64,000 nucleotides of DNA. Source: JBBWZH01 sp035544115. Lineage in GTDB: Bacteria > Actinomycetota > Actinomycetes > Mycobacteriales > CADCTP01. The position numbers were made by a program, and so were the translations under genes. Positions 44,354 through 54,383 of the stretch are shown here, in pieces (position 1 is the first letter of the stretch; every line of letters begins with the position of its first letter). The stretch is taken from positions 6,572,001 through 6,636,000 of the forward strand of contig OY970235.1 of assembly GCA_963714145.1 (NCBI GenBank). Reading direction: 5' to 3'. The notes below the pieces were generated by a model. That model saw only the letters and a list, made by a program, of their open reading frames with translations. It was not told the origin of the DNA and searched no databases.

Positions 44354-45358
44354 CGGATCATGGGATCCAGGTCAGGAGTGCGGCGAGGGTGAGGGCGCCG
44401 AGGTAGTTGCGGGCGTGTCGGTCGTAGCGGGTGGCCAGGCCGCGCCAGTGTTTGAGCTGGCAGAAGCCGCGTTCGACGGTGTTGCGGTGGCGGTAGCGGG
44501 TCTTGTCGAAGCCGACCGGGCGCCCGCCGTTGCTGCCGCGGCGGGCCCGGTTGGCCTGTTGGTCTCGGGGTTCGGGGATGGTGTGGGGGATGCCTCGGCG
44601 GCGCAGCAGGGTCCGGTTGGCGCGGGAGCTGTAGCCCTTGTCGGCCAGCAGGTGCTCTGGTCGGGTCCGGGGCCGTCCGGGGCCGGTCCGGGCCACCCGC
44701 AGCGAGGCCAGCAGTGCCGGGAACATGGTGGTGTCGTTGACGTTCCCGGCCGTGAGCACCATGACCAGCGGCCGGCACCGGCCGTCGGCGAGCAGGTGAA
44801 TCTTGGTGGTCAGCCCACCCCGGGACCGGCCGATCGCATGATCGGCGGGCTCACCGACAGCCAGCCCGGCAACCGGTTCACCCGAAGAACTCTTGTGATT
44901 CCACCCCGCCCCCTGTGGCGCCGGCCGGCACCGGCGCCGGCCGCGCTCGCCGCGTTGCCACCCCGACGCCGGGCCGCCGCACCGTGCTGGTGCACCCGCA
45001 CCAGCGAGGAATCCGCCGACACCAGCCAGTCCAGATCACCACCGGCATCAGCATCGGACTGCGCCGCGGCCAGCAACCGCGCCCACGTCCCATCCCTTGT
45101 CCACCGCGAATGCCGCTCATAGGCGGTCTGCCACGGCCCGAACCGCTCCGGGATCTCCCGCCACGGCGACCCCGGTCCGGTACTTCCACGCGATCGCCTC
45201 GATCACCTGCCGATGATCACGCCACCGCCCACCCCGAACCGGCCGCCGATCCGGCAACCACGGCTCCAACCACACCCACGCCGCATCCGACACCACCCGA
45301 CGATCACTCACACCACCGATCCTGACCCACAACCAAGCCAAGATCCGTCAGACACCCC
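44342..45358 (-). mobile_element. IS5-like insertion sequence
   Basis: 1,017 bp bounded by imperfect inverted repeats GGGAGTGTCTGACGGATC (left) and GGGGTGTCTGACGGATC (right, inverted). TA flanks both ends (44340-44341 and 45359-45360), giving CTAG as the target. One frameshifted transposase gene fills the element. It separates ponA from its probable terminator. Confidence 0.88.
44358..45311 (-). pseudogene. IS5-family transposase, frameshifted
   Basis: About 317 codons in three frame segments. Segment 1 (45311 to about 45180) encodes VSDRRVVSDAAWVWLEPWLP; segment 2 encodes a region with LDWLVSADSSLVRVHQHGAA (first DDE aspartate); segment 3 has KIHLLADGRCRPLVMVLTAGNVND (second Asp) and HRNTVERGFCQLKHWRGLATRYD (Glu). 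The shifts, near 45180 and 44935, compensate in length. Some IS5-family members use one programmed frameshift, but two suggests decay or base errors. Confidence 0.85.
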
Positions 45359-45396
45359 TAGCCCCTGACCGGAACGACGCCCTGACCGAAACGACC

Positions 45397-45434
45397 GGAG
45401 CCCCCGCGAGCGCCTCAGCGCCAGCGGGGGCTCC
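45397..45434. terminator. Terminator-like hairpin, probably originally of ponA/yqeY
   Basis: GGAGCCCCCGC pairs perfectly with GCGGGGGCTCC around a 16-base loop. It lies between the IS element and the convergent yqeY gene, where the shared terminator of ponA and yqeY would be expected before the insertion. Confidence 0.7.
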
Positions 45435-45475
45435 GTCCGTCTACCGGGCCGCGTCAGGCGCGCGGGCGGCGCCCG

Positions 45476-45932
45476 TCACCCGCCGAGCTGCCGCCGAACC
45501 TCGTCGGCAACCCGCTTCCCCTCGGCCCGACCACCCGCCCGCGCCTGAACGGCCTTCACCACAGCACCCATCTGGCGCAGATTCGCTGCGCCCGTCTCCG
45601 CGATCGCGGCCCGCACCAGAGCCTCGATCTCGGCGTCCGGGAGCTGCTGGGGCAGGTATCGATCAAGGACTTCACCCTCGGCCCGCTCCCGCTCGGCGCG
45701 CTCCGGACGCCCTGCCGGCGGTGAAAGCGTCGGCCGCCTCCCGCCGCTTCTTGGCCTCCCGGGAGAGCACCCGGAGCACCTCGTCGTCGGTCAACTCGCG
45801 CGCCTGGGACCCGGAAACCTCCTCCGTGGTGACCGCGGTGAGCGCCATCCGCAGGGTCGCCGTGGTCAGTTCGTCCCGGCCCTTCATCGCGGCGGTGAGG
45901 TCCGCGCGCAGCCGCTCCTTGAGCTCCGTCAT
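45476..45932 (-). CDS. GatB/YqeY-domain protein, one frameshift
   Basis: About 152 residues over two frames. Frame 1 gives MTELKERLRADLTAAMKGRD to AKKRREAADAFTAGR; after a shift near 45718 the next frame gives ERAEGEVLDRYLPQQLPDAE and ends RRQLGG before TGA 45476. The sum is a normal YqeY. The family is linked to tRNA-dependent amidation by its shared domain, but its role is unknown. Divergent from the metallophosphoesterase with a 25-bp gap. Confidence 0.85.
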
Positions 45933-45957
45933 GCCTGCGGAAACTACTCTGGTCCCC

Positions 45958-46893
45958 ATGTCGGCCCGAATCAGAATTCCGTTCGCCCTCGCTGCCGCCG
46001 GTTTGGCCACGCTCGGCTACGCCTCGCTGGTCGAACGGAACCTGTTCACGCTGCGCCGCTTCGACGTGCCGGTGCTGCCGCCGGACGCCGAGCCGCTGCG
46101 GGTGCTGCACCTGTCCGATCTGCACCTGACCCCCGGTCAGCGCCGCAAGCAGGCCTGGGTCCGCCGGCTCGACGCGCTCGACCCGGACCTGGTCGTGGAC
46201 ACCGGCGACAACCTCGCCGCCCTCGACGCGATCGACCCCAGCCTGGACGCGCTCGGCCCGCTGCTGGCCCGCCCCGGCGCGTTCGTCTTCGGCACCAACG
46301 ACTACTATGCGCCCCGCCTCGAAGAACCCGCTCAAGTACTTCCGGACCGAGCACAAGCGGGTCTACGGCGCCGACGCTGCCCTGGCAGGACCTGCGCGAC
46401 AGCATGCTCGCCGCCGGCTGGGTCGACCTCAACAACGCCCGCGCCACCATCAAGGCCGGCGGCCGGCTGGTCGCCGTCGCCGGCGTCGACGACCCGCACC
46501 TCAAGCGCGACCGCTACGAGCGCGTCGCCGGCCCCGCCGACCCGACCGCCGACCTCCGGCTCGCCCTCACCCACTCCCCCGAGCCCCGGGTCGCTCGACC
46601 CGTTCGCCGCCGACGGCTACGACCTGCTCCTGGCCGGCCACACCCACGGCGGCCAGGTCCGCGTCCCGTTCTTCGGCGCCCTGGTCACCAACTGCGGCCT
46701 CGACCGCGCCCGCGGCCCGGGCCTGCACCGCTGGCCCGACACCGCCACCTGGCTGCACGTCTCCGCCGGCCTCGGCACCCACCCGTACCGCCCCGGTCCG
46801 CTTCGCCTGCCCCCCGGAGGCGACCCTGCTCACCCTGATCCCCCGCCGCCACCAGCTAACCCGGCGGCGACCACCGCCAACCGCATCCGCTAA
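45958..46893 (+). pseudogene. Metallophosphoesterase, at least four frameshifts
   Basis: The pieces together give one family member: membrane anchor IRIPFALAAAGLATLGYASL, LHLSDLHLTPGQRR (metal motif I), VVDTGDNLAA (II), FGTNDYYAP (III), then KNPLKYFRTEHK in frame 2, AAGWVDLNNARATIKAGG in frame 3, LLLAGHTHGGQVRVPFF (GHTHGG motif) in frame 1, and PVRFACPPEATLLTLIP in frame 2. Shifts fall near 46316, 46385, 46590 and 46795. Counterpart of Rv3683 next to ponA2. Whether truly broken or misread is open; the end is approximate. Confidence 0.82.
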
Positions 46894-46907
46894 GCTCGCA
46901 CCGCCAT

Positions 46908-46989
<82 letters not shown>

Positions 46990-46990
<1 letters not shown>

Positions 46991-47026
46991 AAGGCCGGTG
47001 CCCGCTCGCCGGGCACCGCCTTCTTT
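46990..47026 (+). terminator. Terminator after tRNA-Pro (element side)
   Basis: GAAGGC-C-GGTGCCCG pairs with CGGGCACC-GCCTTC around CTCGC, followed by TTT. It lies inside the element, just after attL, so the element supplies the terminator of the reconstituted tRNA gene. Confidence 0.75.
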
Positions 47027-47033
47027 CAGGCCC

Positions 47034-47055
47034 GTACAGCTAGCGAAGTACAGCA
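47034..47055. promoter_or_regulatory. Candidate integrase arm site (attL side)
   Basis: GTACAGCTAGCGAAGTACAGCA contains two direct GTACAGC copies 14 bases apart. A copy lacking one T is found at 58274-58294 near attR, in the same orientation. Confidence 0.55.
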
Positions 47056-47062
47056 GCGCCGG

Positions 47063-48305
47063 TCATCCCAGGCTCTCGCCGAGCTTCTTCAGCGCCTCGC
47101 GGGTCTGCTTGGACGAGACCTGGGTGTAGATCTCCATCGTCACGCTGAAGTCGGCGTGCCGGAGGATCTGCATCGCGACGCGTGGGTGCACGTCCAGGTC
47201 GGCGAGCAGCGTAGCCGCAGGTCCGCCGGGCGTCGTGCACGGTGATCGTGCCGCACGCCGGCCTTGGCCGATCTGTGCCGTGAAGGTCCGATTGAGGGTG
47301 CGCGGGTCGATCGGGGTGCCGAACCGGCCGGTGAAGACGAACACGTCCTTCCGGGCGCCCTGCCACGTTCTCGCCGGCAGCCAGCCTGGCCGCGTTCTGG
47401 TCCGCTTACCGGCGCCGGAGCGCCGCCATGCAGATGTCGGGCAGCGGCAGCGTGGCGTCCGACGCTTCGGTCTTGGTCTCGCGGTGCAGCAGCTACCGGC
47501 GGACCCGCTGGAGCTGGTAGGCGATGGTCAGCTCGGCCGCGTCCAGGTCGATGTCCTCCCAGCGCAGGCCCTAGCACCTCGCCCTGGCGGAGACCGAGCA
47601 CGAGGACCAGGACGTACGCCGCGTAGATCGGGTCGCTCGTCCCCGCGTGGCCGACTTCGAGGAACGTCGCGCCTCGTCGCTCGTCCAGGCCTTGCGCCTT
47701 GCGCTACCGGACGGCCGGCATCTTGACCATGCGCGCGACGTTCGCGGCTGATCAGCTCATCGGCGATCGCGCACGACAGCGCCGATCGGAGAGCGTTCCG
47801 GATGTCGCTGATGATCCGGGCCGACGGGTACCGCTTGCAGCACGCGCCCGACCGCGCAGCACCGCCGCTTGGCCGTGGGGCGCTGGGCGTCCTTGCCTCT
47901 GCGCGCAGCACTGGCACGCGTCTTGGAGGCCGTTGAGCCAGGTCTGGACGACCCGGACGCTGTAGCCGGTCGAGACGCTTGTCTCCGAACCCGGGACCGA
48001 GGTAGAGCCGGCGTGATCGTCTCGTATGTCGACGTGGCGTAACGGAGCCAGGTTGGGCTCAACGATCTCACGCAGCCAGTAGTCCAGGTACTGCCCGAGC
48101 GTCGGCATCGTCGTCGCGACCGGGCCGGCCGCCGCCGCTTGTGCAGTTCGATCCACTTCGCGTGTACCTCGTCCCGGGTCTTGCCGTAGACGTACTTGCG
48201 CTTCCGCTCGCCGTCCGGCTTCGTCACCCACGCGTAGGCGGCGTAGCGCCGTTGCGGTAGGGGAAGATCGAACCCTCGCCGTTGGCGCGGGTCGCGGCTC
48301 GTCAC
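47063..48305 (-). pseudogene. Tyrosine recombinase/integrase of the element, frameshifted
   Basis: Pieces in different frames add up to a phage-type integrase of about 410 residues: AYAWVTKPDGERKRKYVYGKT (arm-binding region), MPTLGQYLDYWLREIVEPNL (core-binding), GLRQGEVLG with the first catalytic Arg, TVHDARRTCG (His-x-x-Arg), ILRHADFSVTMEIYTQVSS (His and nucleophile Tyr) and the end LKKLGESLG. Several shifts occur. Read toward attL, as is usual for tRNA-integrating AICEs. Start GTG 48305 is uncertain. Confidence 0.85.
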
Positions 48306-48473
48306 GAGCCGCCTCGTCGGCGCGGCGCTTCACGTACTCGTCCACCCACTCGCGGGAGGACGCGGCGATGGCGGCCGTCCTTGAGAGAGCGGATCTCGCC
48401 CGGTTGCGACGAGCATCTTGGTCTTGCTCAGGCCGAAGCCGAGCATGTCGGCGACCTCGGCGACGGTATGCAT
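48296..48473 (-). pseudogene. Excisionase-like MerR/HTH protein, frameshifted
   Basis: ATG 48473 begins MHTVAEVADMLGFGLSKTKM, a winged-helix start typical of AICE excisionases. After a +1 shift near 48410 comes GEIRSLKDGRHRRVL, and after another near 48368 REWVDEYVKRRADEAA. The 3' end is approximate. The protein would steer the integrase toward excision. Confidence 0.78.
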
Positions 48474-48492
48474 TTCCGGTGTATGACGGTGT

Positions 48493-49904
48493 TCACGGCA
48501 GAGCTGTCCTCTCTGTCTCAAGCGGACCGATCGCGTCTCGTGCGGCCTCGCGTCGCTCCCGGGCCCGGGCAGCGGCGGACAGGGCGAGCGCCGCATCCCC
48601 GCCGGTCAGGTAGCCGATGCCCGTGAACTGCCAGCGCGCGACGACAAGCGTGGTGTCCGCGTCGTCCTGGTCGCCGAGCTGCCGGGCGTGCTCGGCCGCC
48701 TGACGCTGCCGGTAGGCCCGTCGCTCGCCCCGGATGGCGCCGAGGGTGGTCGAATACCGGCGGGACTTGGAGGCGAAGTGGCCGCGAAAACCTGCCATAT
48801 GTAGCCAGCGGCGCAGGCCGGCGTAGTCGGGTGTACCGCCCAGCTCCCAGGCTTGTCCGTACCACTGCTTCGATGTGGTCGCTCAGGTTGAGGTAGGGCA
48901 GCGTGGCGGGGGTGATCCGTTGGCCGCCGAGCCCGAAGTCCTCGGCGGACTTGGTGGCGTACTTGGCGATGTAGGCCGCCACCCGTTCCGGGGTGAGCTG
49001 GCGGCCGGGTCGCCGTTGATCGGTTGCGTATCGGTCTGGGTGCCGAACCGGAGCACGACCGGCGCGCTGGGCAGTTCGACGGTGAGCCGGAAGCTGCGGC
49101 GGCTTCCTCGATCGCCGCCGCGAGCGTGGCCGCATCCAGCGGCAGCAGCGGCGCGGTGTAGTCGCCGGGCCGTCGAGCCGGATCAGGGCATGGAAGTGCA
49201 CCACGCCGCGCCGCTGGAACTCCGCGACCTTGACGAACGACAGTCGGGCCAGTTCGCGGAAGTCGGCTACCAGGACGCCGGCCGGCGGGCGAGGACGCGG
49301 CGCAGGGTGATCGTGAAGCGGCGCCACAGCTCTGGGGCGTGCCAGTTGAATGCGACGTGCCGGGATAGTCGTAGCAGTCGCCGCACAGCGGCTGACCGAG
49401 CCGGGGATCGTCGTCGGTGTGGACGCGGGTGCACCAGGTCGGCCGGCCGTGTTGGCACAGCTGCGGCTTTCCACGCGGCGGACGGCACCGGCCGGTGTTG
49501 CCGCCGCGTGCCATCCGGGTCCGTGGACCGGACCGAAGCCCGGAGCGGTCAGCGTGGCGAACACCAGCGGATGCGCCCGGACCGACTCCGGCACGCCCTT
49601 GCGGCCGCCAGCGGCGCCGGCGTACAGCAGTTGCCACATATCGCCGGCATACTCCGCGAGCACGACGGACACACCGACGCCCGCCGGTTCCCACACCGCA
49701 CCAGCAGCACCCGATCCGGCTCCCGGTCGGTGAGTACACCTCCCGCCGCCGACCATCCGAGCCGCGCCCGACCACCCGGCCACGCAGCCGCACCGGCCGC
49801 GAGCAGTGCCCGCACCGGGCAACCTGATCGGCCCACCGATCGAAGTCCGGCCGCTCGGCCCGACGGACGATCTTCCCGACCGTCTCGGGTAGGTAGGTGG
49901 TCAC
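48493..49904 (-). pseudogene. RepSA-like replication initiator, frameshifted
   Basis: About 470 codons across several frames. In order: VTTYLPETVGKIVRRAERPD; the cysteine motif ARCGHCSRPVRLRG; a CQHGRP...CGDCYDYPG zinc-like region; ARLSFVKVAEFQRRGVVHFH (HxH-type Rep motif, VHFHALIRLDGP); LTPERVAAYIAKYATKSAED with a Tyr-x-x-Lys motif; LRRWLHMAGFRGHFASKSRRYS; end in GPLETERTALP. This is the pSAM2 RepSA type of rolling-circle initiator. GTG 49904 overlaps the zinc-ribbon stop (GTGA). Confidence 0.82.
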
Positions 49905-50105
49905 CGCGCCGCCCGGGTGATGCGCCGGCCGACCGGACCGCCGCAGCGTGGGCACGGCCGGGCGGCAATGACTGGACAGGTTGGGCGACCGCGCCAAGGG
50001 CAGGCCGAGCAGGCGGCCGGTACGCGGTCGGTCGGCTTGGGCCAGTCGAAGGTCAGCCACAGCTGGCCGTCCACACTCGCCAGCCGGCCGCGTCGGCCTG
50101 GTCAT
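49901..50105 (-). pseudogene. Zinc-ribbon protein, copy 1, one frameshift
   Basis: Corrected for one extra base near 50078, the 67-residue product contains DGQLWLTFDWPKPTDRV, then CSACPW and CPRCGGPVG, two CxxC knuckles. ATG 50105 overlaps the traSA stop (ATGA), and its stop overlaps the rep start (GTGA). A paralog lies at 55825. Function unknown, but tight coupling between tra and rep suggests a role in replication or transfer. Confidence 0.72.
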
Positions 50106-51528
50106 GCCTGCGGGCTTCCGGCGTCGGGTCGTCGCTGTGCCGGCACGTAACTGCGCGGCGATGTCGGCAGAGCGGTGACCTGGGCGTCGGTGAGGAAGGC
50201 GGCCTTCATCCGGCGCGGTACGCCGCCCTCGGCGAGCAGCCAGCCCGACGCCGCGTGTGGTCGGGGTTGATCGCGGCGGCGGTGTAGCCCTGGTGTGGCC
50301 CAGCCGTGGCCGAGGATGATGTCCGAGGACGCGTCTCGGTGGTGCAGCGGAACGCCCACCCGGTAGCCGAACAGGTCCCGCAGCGAGGTCGGGCATGATG
50401 TCCGGCCGACGGCCGCTGGGTCGCGGCAACGACGATGATCCCGGCCGCGCGGCCCCGGGCGACGAGGTCGCGGACGAGGACCGACGAACTGGCTTCCGCT
50501 GCCTTGTTGTCGCCGACGGTGGCCGAGTAGAAGGCGAGCTCGTCGATGACGACGAGCACGACGGGCACTGCCTGAGTCGGATGTGATCTTGCGGCGCCGC
50601 GCGGCGAGCAGGATGGCGTAGCGGATGTCCATCTCGGCTTGCAGCTCGCCTAGGGCGTCGATCGCATCGCCGATGCTCGGGCCGACGAAGGTGTAGGCGC
50701 AGTCGCGCCACAGGCCCAGTTCGACCCGCTTGCCGTCGACCAGGAACAGCCGGCAATCCAGTGACAGCGCGGCGTGGGCGACGATCAGGTTCAGCGCGAC
50801 CGACTTCCCGGACCCCGGCTCGCCACCGATGAGCAGGTTCCGCTAGGCCAGCCTGACCCGGACCGGCTGGCCGGTCTCGTCCACGCCCAGATGCACGGCG
50901 TCCCAGATGGACAGTCCGGTCGGCTCGGCCACCGTCGGCCTCAGGTCGCAACGGCCGCGCCGCGCGAGCGGCGAACGGCGACGTGACCGGGGTGGCCGCG
51001 GCGAGCGGGTCACGGCGGATCACGTCGACCGTGACCAGCGCCGCCCAGCGCCGATCCCGGGTGACGCGGATGTCCCGGGCGCAGCAGGCAGCGCGGATAC
51101 CGTCGATCTCGTCGGCGATGTCCTCAGCCGATATCCCGGCCGGGCACCACAGCCAGACCCGCTCGCCGACGGGTGTCGGTGCCAGCCAGAGCACCAGTGG
51201 AAGCCGTCCGGCCCGGGTGGTCAGCCGCAGCTCGATCAGGGCTGTCCGTAGCCGGTATCGGGTCACGACGCAGCCGAGCCCCGCCAGCAACCCATCGCCG
51301 TGAGCGCCGCCACGACAGCAACCCGGCCGCTACCGACACCCAGCCGACGGGCGTCCACAGTGGACCAATCGCGTCGACGCTGGCCTGCCATAGCCCCAGC
51401 ACCACCAGCACGGTCAGCAGCTCGGGCAGGTACCGCAGCACCCACGCCGCCACCGCCAGCAGCAGCGGCCGGCGCCGCCGCTCGTACGGGCGCAGCTCCC
51501 GGGCCAGCGACCGGAACTCCCGGCTCAC
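50102..51528 (-). pseudogene. TraSA/FtsK-type DNA translocase, frameshifted and with an amber codon
   Basis: Pieces add up to about 470 residues: MSREFRSLARELRPYERR, two membrane helices (LLLAVAAWVLRYLPELLTVLVVL and a following segment), VTRYRLRTALIELRLTTR, Walker A NLLIGGEPGSGKSVALN near 50810, VVLVVIDELAFYSATVGD (Walker B), and AAGIIVVAATQRPSADIMP. A TAG stands just before the Walker A region (GCC-TAG-CGG). AICE proteins of this type move double-stranded DNA between hyphae. GTG 51528. Confidence 0.85.
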
Positions 51529-51565
51529 CGCGGACCCCGCGACACCCCACGGCGACCCGGCCGGC

Positions 51566-51692
51566 TCAGGCGCGGGTCGTCCGGTCCCGCCTGGCCCGTA
51601 GCCGGTCGGCCAGGGTGTAGGTCTGCACGGTCAAGCCGGCCGCGCGCCAGCTGCCGCAGCTCCTGGGCGCGGCGTCGCCGAAGTACGCTCAT
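51566..51692 (-). pseudogene. Small element protein, one frameshift
   Basis: ATG 51692 starts MSVLRRRRAQELRQLA; after a shift near 51638 the frame gives GLTVQTYTLADRLRARRD and stops at 51566. About 41 residues, basic. Function unknown. Confidence 0.5.
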
Positions 51693-51793
51693 TGCAAGGT
51701 CTCCCTGCCTGCCGTTTGGGTTAGGTGGGGGTGGGGCGCCCAGCCGGACGGTTCGCAGAGCCAAGCCCGGCTGGGCGCCGCGGAGAGGAGCTG

Positions 51794-51988
51794 CTAGCCG
51801 ATCGCCTCGGCGTAGGCCCGCCACGCCTGCGCGGACTCGTCCAGGGCGACCTCGTAGGCGCCCATCGCCTCTTCCCAGCGGCGAAACGCCGCCCGCTCCG
51901 CCGACGCCGCGTCGTCACACGCCAACTCGGCCCGGTCGTACTCCCGCTGCAACCGGGTCGCCTCGGCCTCGGTCGCGACCACGGTCAC
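51794..51988 (-). CDS. Small acidic element protein
   Basis: 64 residues, intact: VTVVATEAEATRLQREYDRA then a helical, Ala/Glu-rich region (SAERAAFRRWEEAMGAYEVA). GTG 51988 overlaps the stop of the preceding gene (GTGA). Probably coiled-coil; function unknown. Confidence 0.65.
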   Translation of the reverse strand: MTVVATEAEATRLQREYDRAELACDDAASAERAAFRRWEEAMGAYEVALDESAQAWRAYAEAIG

Positions 51989-52293
51989 GCCGCCGCCCCC
52001 TTGGCCGGGGCCATCGAGTCGGCCCTGAACGCGACCCCGGACCGGCCGTCCATCGCCCACGGCAATGCCACCAGCCCGGTCACCGCGACCATCTGCCGCT
52101 TGCCCACCTTGGGCTCCCCGGCCGTGGTGACCTTGATGACCTCGGCGCCAGAGTCGTCCATCGCCACGACCTCGGTCACGTACAGCAGTTCGCCCGTGGT
52201 GCGCTCTGCCTTCTGCCGGCCTACCGTCATTCTTCGGCTCCGGTGCCTTGGAGACGACGAAGTCGACTCCTGAGTCTTGATCTCCAACCGCAC
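51985..52293 (-). CDS. Conserved AICE plasmid-type protein, two compensating frameshifts
   Basis: About 102 residues. GTG 52293 gives VRLEIKTQE; frame 2 gives VDFVVSKAPEPKNDG; frame 1 resumes with QKAERTTGELLYVTEVVAMD and LPWAMDGRSGVAFRADS. I recall similar proteins in Streptomyces conjugative elements. The two shifts near 52265 and 52225 leave the total length divisible by three. Likely first gene of the leftward transfer/replication operon. Confidence 0.72.
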   Translation of the reverse strand: MRLEIKTQESTSSSPRHRSRRMTVGRQKAERTTGELLYVTEVVAMDDSGAEVIKVTTAGEPKVGKRQMVAVTGLVALPWAMDGRSGVAFRADSMAPAKGAAA

Positions 52294-52370
52294 GGTGTGC
52301 CCTCTCGCCGATTCGTGTGCGACCCGGTTGCGATCGCACGTCAATCAGACGGCGGGAAGTCCGATCTGAA

Positions 52371-52413
52371 CTGGTCCGCGAACTGGTTCTCCTACTGGTC
52401 CCGTTCTGGTCCC
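52371..52413. promoter_or_regulatory. Four direct CTGGTCC repeats, 11-12 bp apart
   Basis: CTGGTCC (52371), CTGGTTC (52383), CTGGTCCC (52395) and CTGGTCCC (52406), all in the same orientation and spaced about one helical turn. They lie 78-120 bases upstream of the first gene of the leftward tra/rep operon. The same octamer recurs at 54330-54348 (inverted) and 58253. Confidence 0.65.
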
Positions 52414-52437
52414 GGCAGTCGACCGAAGCGCAAGAAC

Positions 52438-53656
52438 TCAGCTGGTGGCGACGCCGTAGTGCGCAGCGAGCCGGGCGAACGTCTCGCCCGGGCGACGGGC
52501 GGCGCGGTCGACCAGAGCGTTCATGGTCGACTTGGCGAGCGGTTGCTGAGCGGACCAGGTGGGCGCGATCTCACGTGCCTCGTCCAGGTAGGCGAGCGCA
52601 TCCTGGGTGCGCCGTAGATCGGCCGCGGCTCGCGCCAGGTGCAGCCGGTGCCCGGCCTCCCAGAACCGCGGGAGCTTGCCGCCGGTACGCGGAAGCCGTG
52701 CGGCGAGACGCAGCGCCCGTTCCGGATCGCCGAGCCGTACGGCCAGGTCGACCGTCTGTAGGCCGACCGCACGTGGCCCGAAGATGGCCGCCTCGCTGGC
52801 GTGATCGTGCCCGTGCCGCATGGCTGTCGCGCGAGCAATGGCGAGGTAGTCGCGCGCCTGGTCGCCGCGACCGGCCAGCACGGCAGCCGACGCGGCGTTG
52901 AACAGTAGGTTGCCGAAGACACCGGCCTTGCCGCGGTCGGCGTCCAACATGCCGGGCTCGACCGTCTCGGCCGCGCGGACGGCGACGCGGACCGCCTCGT
53001 CTACCCGGCCCTGCCGCACCAGGACCCACGCCAGGTAGCGGAACGACACCGCACTTTCGATCTCGACCGCGTCCGACTGGCGCGCCGCCAATACGGCCCG
53101 CTCGGCGCTGCTCCAGGCGAGATCATGCAGCCCCAGTCGGCCCGCCAGCCCGGCACCGAGCCGGTACGACAGCGCGAGCACCCGCTGGCCCACAGCCTGC
53201 GCGTCGCCGGCCGACGAATGCACGAGCCGGCGTGAGTCGGTGAGCAGCGGCGGGAGGAGCGCCAGCAGTTCCGACGTCCGGCCGGCCACGTAGTACTCCC
53301 ACGCCCGGCGACCGACCGCCTGCACCTCGCCCACCGGCGGCAGATCGTCACCGTCCGCGAACTCGACCACGCCCAGGAACTCGCCAACCGAGCCGATCGC
53401 TGCTCGCAGCTGCGCCACGTCGGCCGCCGTCACCACCGCAGCTGTGCGCTCTCCGCCGAGCAAGGCCGCGGGCCGCACCTCGAGCGCCCGGGCCAGGCGT
53501 TCCTCGTCTGTGGCCGGACCGTCTGGCGTTCTCCGCGTTCGATCCGGCCCACCGTGTCGACTCCGACGCGGCGACCTCGGCCAACTCCTCCTGCGACAGG
53601 TTCCGAGCCTTGCGCAGCCGTGCCACGTTCTCCGAGAGAGATGACGGGTCAGACAT
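52438..53656 (-). CDS. XRE-TPR regulator of the element, frameshifted near the N-terminus
   Basis: About 405 residues after correction. ATG 53656 starts MSDPSSLSENVARLRKARNL with SQEELAEVA (HTH), and the region 53510-53580 changes frame. From about 53478 on, one frame runs clean to the stop: AALLGGERTAAVVTAADVAQ, then TPR-like helices (RLVHSSAGDAQAVGQRVLAL, GRVDEAVRVAVRAAETV, RTQDALAYLDEAREIAPTW). A signal-responsive regulator is likely. Confidence 0.78.
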
Positions 53657-53721
53657 GTACCGAATGCCTCCGGCCAGCCGGCGATGTCTGATCGATGCTA
53701 CGCCCAGCCGGTCACGAATCG

Positions 53722-54212
53722 TCAGCCTTGCGTGACCGGCCGACCACTTTCGCAGAGGACGATCGCTTCGGCGTCAATACCCTGCAATGCCGCCTCGATC
53801 CGCCCAACCATCCGCGGGCGCACCAGCGACGCAACCTCGGCCAGAGTGCAGAACTTCACCGACTTGATCTCCGGGTCGGTCAGCGTCAGACCGGCGAACT
53901 CATCATTGCTGAGCACGCCGCCGTCCCAGACGAACGCCATGCCCTCCGGCATCACGCCCGCGGTCGGCGTGAAGTCGATGACCAGCAGCCGGCCGAGCGG
54001 CCGATCCAACCCCAGCTCCTCGCGGACCTCACGTACGCAGTGACCCACGGCGGCTCATCTGCTTCCACCGAGCCACCCGGGATTTCCCACTCGGTCTTGT
54101 AGCTCGTCTCGACCAGCAGCACCCGGTCGTGGGTGTCCCGGTAGAGCACGCCAGCAGCTATCCGCTTCCGGTTCAGGCTGCGCGCGTACTCATCGAAGGG
54201 CAGCAGGTCCAC
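53722..54212 (-). CDS. NUDIX protein, Pif-like, one frameshift
   Basis: About 163 residues in two frames. GTG 54212 gives VDLLPFDEYARSLNRKRIAAG and VLLVETSYKTEWEIPGGSVE; after a shift near 54045 comes CVREVREELGLDRPLGRLLV, together a complete Nudix box. pSAM2 Pif, an immunity factor against incoming copies, has a Nudix motif; the element context supports a similar role but this is inference. Confidence 0.75.
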
Positions 54213-54323
54213 CCGGCGAACGCTACCGGCGCCGTTCCCTGCCTCAGAGGCCGGGTTGACCGCCTTCCAGCCTCCGTGTCCGGCCTTCCGCGCTGTGCTT
54301 CGTCCGGGCGCTCCACCTCGACG

Positions 54324-54348
54324 CTGGTAGGGACCAGCGCGGGACCAG
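54324..54348. promoter_or_regulatory. Inverted and direct copies of the CTGGTCCC motif
   Basis: CTGGTAGG followed by two GGGACCAG (54330-54337, 54341-54348) 11 bases apart, 36-60 bases upstream of the rightward regulator and between it and the leftward NUDIX gene. Confidence 0.6.
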
Positions 54349-54383
54349 TCCCGCCGCCCCCAGAGCCGGAGGGAGCCGCCACC

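Noticed and set aside
45117..45341. Separate programmed-frameshift ORFA of the IS5-like element
   Set aside because: A second shift downstream and the surrounding cluster of indels make an intact two-ORF arrangement unlikely.
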